Assembly (NCBI GenBank): GCA_905215225.1
Contig: CAJMPM010000082.1
Span: forward strand, 1 to 6,679
From: an uncultured bacterium
GTDB lineage: Bacteria; Actinomycetota; Coriobacteriia; Coriobacteriales; Coriobacteriaceae
Direction of reading: 5' to 3'
DNA length: 6,679 bases
The translations under genes and the position numbers were made by a program. Below are positions 1 through 5,010 of this stretch, one piece after another. The notes below the pieces were generated by a model, which was not told the origin of the DNA, ran no database searches, and worked only from the letters and a program-made list of their open reading frames with translations. How positions within the stretch are numbered: position 1 is the stretch's first letter; every line of letters starts with the position of its first letter.

Positions 1-1
1 C

Positions 2-265
2 ATCGCCGCCCGCTATTTCCGTGATCCAATGGGGACGGAGGAAAACGGATCATTCGAGCCAGTGGCAATTGTGCCCTCTACCGTGATCGGTGCGACCGAC
101 GCTGCCAACTACCAACAAATTTGCCCTGAGTGCATTCGCTTCTCGGCCTTTGTGGTTGATGACGACGAGTGTGATCGCGGCGTCCACGGCACCAATGAGC
201 GCATCACCCGCCGCGCCTACCTCCAGGGCGTACGCTTCCTCATCGCCCTGCTCCATACGCTCTAG
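2..265 (+). CDS. M20-family metallopeptidase / deacylase, C-terminal end (partial)
   Basis: This is the last 87 codons of a gene that begins before the window. Frame 2 is open from the first bases to a TAG at 263-265. The translation carries the C-terminal signature of M20 (ArgE/DapE/carboxypeptidase-like) zinc hydrolases: a GATDAANYQQ segment matching the usual G-T-D-x-R-x-Y region, then IRFSAFVVDDD, then GVHGTNERI, where the His is the usual late metal ligand and HGxNERI is the family hallmark, and finally a helix GVRFLIALLHTL. Such enzymes are normally cytosolic and cleave peptides or N-acyl amino acids. The substrate cannot be told from this fragment. The stop codon's last G is the first base of a perfect hairpin (265-299). 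I am confident of the family, not of the specific enzyme. Confidence 0.8.
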   Translation: MAARYFRDPMGTEENGSFEPVAIVPSTVIGATDAANYQQICPECIRFSAFVVDDDECDRGVHGTNERITRRAYLQGVRFLIALLHTL

Positions 266-299
266 AATCCGACAAAGGGACTGTCCCTTTGTCGGATTC
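265..299. repeat. Perfect 16-bp palindromic hairpin, REP-like
   Basis: The arms GAATCCGACAAAGGGA (265-280) and TCCCTTTGTCGGATTC (284-299) are perfectly complementary around a 3-nt loop, CTG. There is no T-tract on either side, so it is not a textbook intrinsic terminator, although lying directly on the peptidase stop codon it could still attenuate transcription or protect the mRNA 3' end. Short intergenic palindromes of this kind (an AAAGGGAC-type core) resemble REP elements mobilised by RAYT/Y1 transposases. That assignment comes from general knowledge of such repeats and was not tested by a search. Confidence 0.65.
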
Positions 300-300
300 C

Positions 301-494
301 GTGCGGGTTATATGCAGGTTTGCCTGCGCACGCTATCATGTATGGGTTAGACCGCAACTATGTACCCCATACCCGAAGGGATGCGCATGTATCTGAAGAT
401 CGACATGTTCTAGCCGGGCTTACCCCCGCAGTGGCGCCGCGCGCCCCATCAACTCTGCCGATTTTCACCTTCACGCATATAAAGGAGTCCCGCC
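301..494 (+). promoter_or_regulatory. prfA leader region with hairpins and a short UAG-ended ORF
   Basis: This is the untranslated stretch before prfA. It holds GTGC (301-304) pairing with GCAC (328-331) around an inner hairpin GCAGG/CCTGC (314-318/323-327). A further stem GTATGGG (340-346) pairs with CCCATAC (366-372). A weak -10-like TATCAT lies at 334-339, with no good -35. After AAGGG (376-380) comes a mini-ORF: ATG 381, or ATG 387 with better Shine-Dalgarno spacing, reading MRMYLKIDMF and ending in TAG at 411-413. Reading through that stop stays open to TAA at 480-482, which touches the prfA Shine-Dalgarno AAAGGAG (481-487). Translation of the mini-ORF is inferred only. Confidence 0.35.
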
Positions 495-1562
495 ATGCGC
501 GACAAGCTCGAAAAGATCATCAAGGCCTACGAGGAGCTCGAGAAGAAGCTCTCCGACCCGGCCGTCGCCTCCGATATCAAGGAGTTCACGCGTCTCAACA
601 AGGAGTACGCGCACCAGTCCGACCTCATCGCCGCCTCGCGCGAGTACATCGGCGCGCTCGATGACATCGAGGCTGCCAAGGAAATGCTGCACGATACCAC
701 CGATGCCGATGAGAAGGAGATGCTCCAGATGGACATCTCCGAAAACGAGGCCAAGCTTCCCCAGCTCGAGGAAGACATCAAGTACATGCTCATCCCGAGC
801 GACCCCAACGACGACAAGAACACCATCGTCGAGATCCGCTCCGCCGCCGGTGGCGACGAGGCGGCCATCTTCGCCGGCGACCTGTACAAGATGTACCAGC
901 GCTTTTGCGAGTCGCGCGGCTGGAAGACTACCGTGCTCGACTCCAGCCCCAGCGAGGCCGGTGGCTTTAAGTCCATTGAGTTCAAGGTCGAGGGCGACCG
1001 CGTCTACTCCGTCATGAAGTACGAGTCCGGCGTGCACCGCGTCCAGCGCGTCCCCAAGACCGAGTCCCAGGGCCGCATTCAGACCTCCACGGCTACCGTC
1101 GCCGTGCTTCCCGAGGCCGAGGAGATCGACGTCCAGATCAACCAGTCCGACCTGCGCATCGACACCTACTGCGCCTCCGGCCCTGGCGGTCAGTGCGTTA
1201 ACACCACCTACTCCGCCGTGCGCATCACCCACCTGCCCACCAACACCGTGGTGCAGTCGCAGGAGCAGCGCTCCCAGATCCAGAACCGCGAGGTCTGCAT
1301 GCAGATGCTGCGCGCCCGTCTGTACGAGATGGAGCTCGAGAAGCAGCAGGCAGAGCTTGGTGCCGAGCGCCAAAGCCAGATCGGCCACGGCAACCGTTCC
1401 GAGAAGATCCGTACCTACAACCAGCCCCAGGACCGCGTGACCGATCACCGTATCGGCTTCAACTCCACCTACAACGGCGTTCTTCTGGGCGACCAGCTCG
1501 GCACCGTGATCGAGGCGCTCTCCGCCGCCGAGCGAGCTGAGAAGCTGGCACAGGCCGTTTAA
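495..1562 (+). CDS. prfA: Peptide chain release factor 1 (RF1)
   Basis: RF1 recognises UAA and UAG in the ribosomal A site and triggers hydrolysis of peptidyl-tRNA. The 355-residue product is of normal RF1 length. It has an N-terminal helical domain (about 1-100), the SAAGGDEAA segment (116-124), the stop-codon-reading PxT motif as PKT (187-189, in RVPKTESQGR), and the catalytic GGQ loop (231-233, in SGPGGQCVNTT). The PxT motif rather than SPF marks it as RF1 and not RF2. The downstream SAVRITHLPT and IRTYNQPQDRVTDHR segments are also typical. The ATG at 495 has an ideal AAAGGAG (481-487) seven bases upstream. Small departures are Cys after GGQ and Tyr in TTYSAVR, where Asp is usual. The gene is followed by hairpins and separated from prmC, whose product methylates Gln233, by about 590 bp. 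Identification is essentially certain. Confidence 0.98.
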   Translation: MRDKLEKIIKAYEELEKKLSDPAVASDIKEFTRLNKEYAHQSDLIAASREYIGALDDIEAAKEMLHDTTDADEKEMLQMDISENEAKLPQLEEDIKYMLIPSDPNDDKNTIVEIRSAAGGDEAAIFAGDLYKMYQRFCESRGWKTTVLDSSPSEAGGFKSIEFKVEGDRVYSVMKYESGVHRVQRVPKTESQGRIQTSTATVAVLPEAEEIDVQINQSDLRIDTYCASGPGGQCVNTTYSAVRITHLPTNTVVQSQEQRSQIQNREVCMQMLRARLYEMELEKQQAELGAERQSQIGHGNRSEKIRTYNQPQDRVTDHRIGFNSTYNGVLLGDQLGTVIEALSAAERAEKLAQAV

Positions 1563-1590
1563 GTTACGGCGTTTTACCAAACGCCGTAAC
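1563..1590 (+). terminator. Hairpin directly after prfA stop (possible terminator)
   Basis: GTTACGGCGTTT (1563-1574) pairs perfectly with AAACGCCGTAAC (1579-1590) around a TACC tetraloop, starting on the base after the prfA TAA. This is a strong 12-bp stem, but no T-tract follows (GGCTCGAC). It may therefore be a 3'-end-stabilising hairpin or a weak/bidirectional terminator rather than a classical intrinsic terminator. Confidence 0.55.
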
Positions 1591-1603
1591 GGCTCGACGC
1601 TGC

Positions 1604-1701
1604 AAACGCCCCTAAGCGGCAATCTGACGTTCAATCGTCGGTCGCGTACCGAAGTACGCTTCCCTCCTCTTTCACGTCACCTTGCTCGCTTAGGGGCGTT
1701 T
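1604..1701. ncRNA. Long nested stem structure; structured RNA or terminator-like repeat
   Basis: A roughly 98-nt unit folds on itself almost continuously. The outer stem AAACGCCCCTAAGCG (1604-1618) pairs with CGCTTAGGGGCGTTT (1687-1701), 15 of 15. GCAA (1619-1622) then pairs with TTGC (1682-1685) past a one-base bulge. After a 2x2 internal loop, TGACGT (1625-1630) pairs with ACGTCA (1674-1679). Inside, GCGTAC-CGAA-GTACGC (1644-1659) forms a capped hairpin. The remaining single-stranded 3' side (1661-1672) is pyrimidine-rich and reads TCCCTCCTCTTT, resembling an anti-Shine-Dalgarno. A TTTT run (1699-1702) at the stem's end would also suit a transcription terminator for prfA. Pairing is read directly from the sequence. 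Whether it is an RNA with its own function, a terminator or an intergenic repeat family is unknown. Confidence 0.55.
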
Positions 1702-1737
1702 TCGCTGACTTATGCTCAACCTGCGGCGCCTTAGAGG

Positions 1738-1765
1738 TAGTCATTGGGGACGTCTTAAATGACTA
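1738..1765. repeat. Second REP-like palindrome
   Basis: TAGTCATT (1738-1745) pairs with AATGACTA (1758-1765) around a 12-nt loop starting GGGGACGTC. The layout, a short stem with a GGGGAC core in a gene-free region, resembles REP/RAYT-type repeats and shares the GGGAC core with the hairpin at 265-299. No T-tract follows, so it is not a clear terminator. Family membership is inferred. Confidence 0.45.
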
Positions 1766-1843
1766 GGTTGGGTAAATTACTTTTCGAGTTTATTTAATCT
1801 TCTTTGTTAGAAATTAAGCTGCATACCCGCTCAAAGTGATTAA

Positions 1844-2017
1844 CAGCCTTCATCTGCTATTGAAAATATTGCTCGAAAAATCGTCCAAGAAGTCGCGGGG
1901 CCCTTTTTGGTGCGTCGCGCGTCAAGTGATTTGGCAAGTTCTTGGTTAGATATTGGTCAGTTTTGGGGCAACCTTGCCAAAAGCTTGACGGATGCAGATT
2001 TAGACGTCGACGAATGA
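1844..2017 (+). pseudogene. Start-less ORF remnant (unrecognised)
   Basis: A frame is open from just after a TAA at 1841-1843 to a TGA at 2015-2017. It lacks any ATG, has only an internal GTG (about 1907), and shows no Shine-Dalgarno. The peptide looks protein-like: IENIARKIVQEVAGPF near the start, WLDIGQFWGNLAKSL in the middle and the acidic tail TDADLDVDE. I do not recognise the family. It may be the broken 3' end of a former gene, or a chance frame in an intergenic repeat, since a large dyad (1920-1990) lies inside it. The surrounding DNA (about 1766-1990) is more AT-rich than the flanking genes. Confidence 0.25.
1920..1990. repeat. Interrupted inverted repeat with 34-nt loop
   Basis: CGTCAAG (1920-1926) plus TTTGGCAAG (1930-1938) pair with CTTGCCAAA (1973-1981) plus CTTGACG (1984-1990). 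That gives 16 base pairs broken only by a small internal loop (TGA against AG). The enclosed 34 nt (1939-1972) are unpaired or weakly structured. No T-tract follows. The unit could be a structured RNA, a non-autonomous mobile repeat or a protein-binding dyad. The sequence alone does not decide. Confidence 0.45.
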
Positions 2018-2081
2018 ACACTTTGAGCGAGCCCGGCGCAAAATTCTGGGCTGATTCTCGATAATCGCCTTCAATCGTCCC

Positions 2082-2108
2082 TTGCCAAGCGCTGGTCTCG
2101 CGTACAAT
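2082..2108 (+). promoter_or_regulatory. Candidate promoter for prmC
   Basis: TTGCCA (2082-2087, five of six matches to TTGACA) and TACAAT (2103-2108, five of six matches to TATAAT) lie about 50-70 bp before the prmC start. The 15-nt spacer is shorter than the preferred 17, so strength is uncertain. It supports prmC being transcribed separately from prfA. Confidence 0.4.
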
Positions 2109-2156
2109 CTGCTCCGACATTCGCGCGCCGCCCGGCGCTTAAGAGGGGAGGACCCC

Positions 2157-3407
2157 ATGGCAAACGAGATTTGGACCATCAAGCGTTGTCTCGAGTGGAC
2201 CAAGGAGTACCTGGCCGAGCGCGGCGAGGAGCACCCCCGTCTTTCTGCCGAATGGCTGCTGTGCGCAGCCACGGGTCTGGCGCGCATCGACTTATATATG
2301 CGTATGGACGAGACACTCGATGCAGCGCAGCTCGAGACCATGCACGCGGCGGTCGTCCGTCGCGCCAAGGGCGAGCCGTTGCAGTACATCACCGGCAGCA
2401 CGCAGTTCCGCATGATCGACGTCGCGTGCGCCCCCGGCGTACTCATTCCGCGTCCCGAGACCGAGATGCTCGTCGAGGAAGTCCTCAATTATCTGGATGC
2501 CGAGGTGCTGAGCCCCGAGGCTGCCGCCCGTCAGCGCGTTGAGCTGCCCTGGAACGATGAGGTCGAGCAGGCACGCAAAGCCGAAGCCGCATTGGCCGAC
2601 GAGCGAGCGACGGCCGAGCGCCGTACCGCCAACCTCACAGCTGCCGACGAGGCGGCGTTGGGTGGCGATGTGCTGGGCAGTCGCGCCTATGCCGAGGAGC
2701 TAGCCGATCGCGAGGCCGAGCAAGCCGCCGAGCAAGCAGCAGAGGCCGAGGCCGAGGAAACCGCTGAGTCCAAGCTCGACGAATACGGCATTGCCATCGA
2801 AGGTGCCGACCAGGAGGCTGCTCTAGTGCAGGATGCCGCCGCGCCCGCTCCGGTCGAGCCCCGTATCGCTCGCGTTCTCGAGGTTGGCTGCGGCACGGGT
2901 TGCATCTCGCTTTCCCTTGCCTGGGAGCGCCGCGGCCATGTCACCTGCACTGCTACCGATATCGAACCGCGTGCCATTGACCTGGCCACCAAAAACCGCG
3001 ACGCGCTCGGGCTTACGTCCGATGAGGTCGCCTTCAGCCTCACGAACCTGGTGAGCTCTATCCCCCGCGAGGAATGGGGCACCTTCGACGTGCTCGTCTC
3101 CAACCCGCCTTACATTCCGACCGACGTCATGCGCTCGCTACCGCACGAGGTCAAGGACTTCGAGCCCGATTTGGCGCTCGAGGGCGGTGCCGACGGCCTC
3201 GATATCTTCCGCCGCCTGCTCAACGCGGCGCCCTATATGCTGCGCGTCGGCGGCCTGTTTGCCTGCGAGCTCTACGAGGGTGCCCTCGACGCCGCCGCCG
3301 AGCTCTGCCGCCAGGCGGGTCTCTTGGACGTGCGCATCGTCCGCGACCTCACCGATCGTCCCCGCATCGTCCGAGCCATCGTCACCGAGCCCAAACAGCG
3401 CCAGTAA
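2157..3407 (+). CDS. prmC: Release-factor glutamine methyltransferase PrmC (HemK) with large insertion
   Basis: PrmC uses S-adenosylmethionine to N5-methylate the GGQ glutamine of RF1 and RF2, which aids peptide release; its RF1 target is encoded just upstream. The 416-residue product has the N-terminal helical release-factor-binding domain (about 1-80, with HPRLSAEWLL and EPLQYITG), the linker LIPRPETE (96-103), SAM motif I EVGCGTG (242-248), an acidic residue in TDIEP (D268), the catalytic NPPY (316-319), and the PrmC-type EVKDFEPDLALEGGADGLD. The family is usually about 280 residues. Here roughly residues 117-235 are an extra Ala/Glu-rich, charged, low-complexity segment between the two domains. 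The ATG at 2157 is chosen because GAGGGGAGG (2143-2151) precedes it and family homology begins there; an in-frame ATG at 2082 would overlap the promoter. Both domains look intact, so the enzyme is probably functional. Confidence 0.95.
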   Translation: MANEIWTIKRCLEWTKEYLAERGEEHPRLSAEWLLCAATGLARIDLYMRMDETLDAAQLETMHAAVVRRAKGEPLQYITGSTQFRMIDVACAPGVLIPRPETEMLVEEVLNYLDAEVLSPEAAARQRVELPWNDEVEQARKAEAALADERATAERRTANLTAADEAALGGDVLGSRAYAEELADREAEQAAEQAAEAEAEETAESKLDEYGIAIEGADQEAALVQDAAAPAPVEPRIARVLEVGCGTGCISLSLAWERRGHVTCTATDIEPRAIDLATKNRDALGLTSDEVAFSLTNLVSSIPREEWGTFDVLVSNPPYIPTDVMRSLPHEVKDFEPDLALEGGADGLDIFRRLLNAAPYMLRVGGLFACELYEGALDAAAELCRQAGLLDVRIVRDLTDRPRIVRAIVTEPKQRQ

Positions 3408-3421
3408 TATTTATTAACTGG

Positions 3422-3451
3422 TTAGCAAAAATTATAAAGTAGTTTATAATT
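3422..3451 (+). promoter_or_regulatory. hicAB promoter with palindromic candidate operator
   Basis: TTAGCA (3422-3427) and a perfect TATAAT (3445-3450) are 17 bp apart, a good sigma-70-type promoter. An inverted repeat AATTATAAA (3430-3438) / TTTATAATT (3443-3451) with a 4-nt GTAG centre covers the -10 box and part of the spacer. HicB antitoxins commonly autorepress by binding such dyads, so this is the likely operator. The pairing is seen directly; HicB binding is inferred. Confidence 0.7.
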
Positions 3452-3475
3452 AGGACGGCTGAAAGAGGTCGGCCC

Positions 3476-3661
3476 ATGCAACCTCCTACCTTTCGGGAAA
3501 TCATTGCCCTACTCAAGCACGATGGATTCGTGAAGGTCGCGCAAGTCGGTAGTCATGCTAAGTATGTTTCTGGTGACCGTGTTGTCACCGTGAACGGCTC
3601 TGGTGGTGATCGACCGAAGAAGGGCACGTGGGCAAGTATTCGTCGCCAAGCTGGATGGTAG
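3476..3661 (+). CDS. hicA: HicA-family toxin (mRNA interferase)
   Basis: HicA toxins are small dsRBD-fold ribonucleases that cut mRNA and halt growth until neutralised by HicB. The 61-residue product follows the family plan: REIIALLKHDGF helix, then the strand with the catalytic histidine in GSHAKY (His27), then RVVTVNGSG, and finally KKGTWASIRRQAGW, matching the usual KGTLxSIxKQAG ending. Length is normal for HicA and no disruption is seen. AAAGAGG (3462-3468) lies seven bases before the ATG. The gene starts 68 bp after prmC, has its own promoter and is followed 11 nt later by its antitoxin. The catalytic His is retained, so activity is expected but untested. Confidence 0.92.
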   Translation: MQPPTFREIIALLKHDGFVKVAQVGSHAKYVSGDRVVTVNGSGGDRPKKGTWASIRRQAGW

Positions 3662-3672
3662 TTGGAGGCAAA

Positions 3673-4119
3673 ATGAGGCAGCGATTTACCTATGACTGCG
3701 TTCTCATAAAAGAAGACGACGGTTACTGCGCCAGCTTCCCGCAGATTCCCGGCGCCTTTGCCGATGGCGATACGCGCGAAGAAGCGATTGCCCATGCCAC
3801 CGAGGCACTGATGGCGTTTTTGGCCGACGACCTCAACAACGGTTTGCCTCCGGCGGGGTACGAACGCTCGGCCGAGGTCGTGGCCCTTTCAGTCGAAATC
3901 GACCACGAGGACGCTCGGGAAGCGGCGTGCCGAACATTTAAAGACGCAGCGCTGGACCTCAAAGTCTCCGCTCCGCGGATTACCGCGCTGGTCAAAGCCG
4001 GAAAGCTCGATGTTGAACTCGTCGACGGCCGTCGGATGATAACGATAGACAGCATCGAGCGCTACGCCGCCCAAAAACGCCACGCCGGCAGGCCAAAGAA
4101 GTTCATCGCAGTCCAATGA
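3673..4119 (+). CDS. hicB: HicB-family antitoxin with a C-terminal helix-turn-helix-like domain
   Basis: HicB binds and inhibits HicA and usually represses its own operon. The 148-residue product starts with the partial RNase-H-like HicB fold: YDCVLIKEDDGYCASFPQIPG (about 7-27) followed by the helix TREEAIAHATEALMAFL (34-50). The C-terminal part (about 86-141) includes KVSAPRITALVKAGKL and the stretch VDGRRMITIDSIERYA, then a basic RHAGRPKK tail. It looks like an excisionase/MerR-type helix-turn-helix rather than the ribbon-helix-helix or Xre domain often found in HicB. The start is ATG 3673, preceded by GGAGG (3664-3668), because HicB homology begins there. A GTG at 3628 in the same frame would overlap hicA and add non-family residues. 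It is probably co-transcribed with hicA. Confidence 0.9.
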   Translation: MRQRFTYDCVLIKEDDGYCASFPQIPGAFADGDTREEAIAHATEALMAFLADDLNNGLPPAGYERSAEVVALSVEIDHEDAREAACRTFKDAALDLKVSAPRITALVKAGKLDVELVDGRRMITIDSIERYAAQKRHAGRPKKFIAVQ

Positions 4120-4253
4120 CCCCCTCACTTTCACCGACTACTAAAGCCGCTCACCAAACCAACATGCACTCTGGCCAAATAGGTTGAACGTTTCGTGCGA
4201 GAATGCCCCTCAGTAAACAAACTTTCACCAGAGCGTAAGGGGCTGGCATACAC
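4120..4253. other. Intergenic region hicB - tsaC
   Basis: This 134-bp gap has no gene. A TTGAAC (4184-4189) resembles a -35 but lacks a matching -10. The Shine-Dalgarno-like AAGGGG (4237-4242) sits 11 nt before the tsaC ATG and overlaps AGGGGC (4238-4243), which can pair with GCCCCT (4205-4210). No convincing terminator follows hicB. Confidence 0.4.
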
Positions 4254-4997
4254 ATGCAGACGGTCTATCGGGTATTCGAGGGAGCGCGTGAGCCGCATCG
4301 GCTCGCCGTCGAGCGTACGGCCGAGGTACTCGGCTGTGGCGGCTTGGCGCTGATCCCGACCGAGACCGTCTATGGTGTCGCCGTGGCAGTCAATGCCTTC
4401 TCGGACGCCGTACCCCAAGATACAAGCGAATTCCCATCGTGGCCGCGCGATCCGCAGGCTGCCGTCAACGGCGCCGCAGTCCCTGCGCTCGGCACCGGCT
4501 ATCGCCGTATTTTCACTCTCAAGCAACGTGAACTCACGCAAACCGTCTCCTGGCTGGTCGATGATGCCGAGGCCCTCGACCGCTACGGCGTTGATATTCC
4601 GGAAGAGGCCCGCGCGCTTGTCCGAAGATGCTGGCCGGGCGCCCTGACTATCGTGGTCAAGGCAGCCCCCTGCGTGCCGACCTTTATGCGCGCCGCCGAC
4701 GACACCGTGGCCCTGCGCGCTTCGGCCTCTCCCGTGGTCCAAGCGCTCATCCGTGCTTGTGGCAGTCCGCTTGCCTGCACCAGCGCCAACACGCACGGCG
4801 CGCCCGCGCCGGCAAGCTTTGCCGACGTTGAGGACCGCATTCTGGAGGGGGTCGATGTGGCCGTCGACGCGGGCGAGACCCCGTGCCGCGACGCTTCGAC
4901 CATCGTGGCGTTTAAGCATGGCGAGCTCCAGATCCTGCGCCAAGGCGCACTTCCCGCATCAGAGATCGAACGGGTCCTGTCCGACCCGATGCAATAG
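4254..4997 (+). CDS. L-threonylcarbamoyladenylate synthase (TsaC/Sua5/YrdC family)
   Basis: This enzyme makes threonylcarbamoyl-AMP from threonine, bicarbonate and ATP, the first step of tRNA t6A37 synthesis; the product is cytosolic. The 247 residues show PTETVYGVAV (35-44), the K-x-R element as KQR (90-92), RCWPGALTIVVKA (125-137), VALRASASP (152-160) and the SxN motif as TSANTHG (176-182), ending with DASTIVAF (213-220). It is the short TsaC-like form without the extra Sua5 domain. Unusual points: about 37 residues (48-84) are inserted between the PTETVYG strand and the KQR helix, and the usual Arg-Pro after K-x-R is replaced by RELTQ. The start ATG 4254 has a rather distant AAGGGG (11-nt spacing). 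prfA-prmC-sua5 grouping is common in Actinobacteria, which supports the call. Confidence 0.9.
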   Translation: MQTVYRVFEGAREPHRLAVERTAEVLGCGGLALIPTETVYGVAVAVNAFSDAVPQDTSEFPSWPRDPQAAVNGAAVPALGTGYRRIFTLKQRELTQTVSWLVDDAEALDRYGVDIPEEARALVRRCWPGALTIVVKAAPCVPTFMRAADDTVALRASASPVVQALIRACGSPLACTSANTHGAPAPASFADVEDRILEGVDVAVDAGETPCRDASTIVAFKHGELQILRQGALPASEIERVLSDPMQ

Positions 4998-5010
4998 AAA
5001 GGTGTAAGCG

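Noticed and set aside
50..256. 68-codon minus-strand frame
   Set aside because: The plus strand here encodes the recognisable M20 C-terminus (HGTNERI); the antisense frame has no RBS or motif.
265..299. Classical intrinsic terminator after the peptidase gene
   Set aside because: The stem is excellent, but no T-tract follows on either strand, so a REP-like repeat is a better description.
471..1634. 387-codon minus-strand open frame opposite prfA
   Set aside because: It is antisense to a certain RF1 gene. Its Leu/Val/Gly/His-rich composition is the usual mirror of GC-rich codons, and no family motif is visible.
1857..2120. 87-codon minus-strand frame starting MSEQIVRETSAW
   Set aside because: It crosses the dyad at 1920-1990 and the likely prmC promoter, and there is no clear SD or family resemblance. 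It is the shadow of the plus-strand remnant frame over part of its length.
2082..2156. Longer prmC N-terminus from the ATG at 2082
   Set aside because: It overlaps the candidate -35/-10 boxes and adds a basic non-family segment. ATG 2157 has a strong SD and matches where PrmC homology starts.
3628..3672. GTG start for hicB inside hicA
   Set aside because: A GAAGAAGGG lies upstream, but the added residues do not match HicB. ATG 3673 with GGAGG fits the family start.
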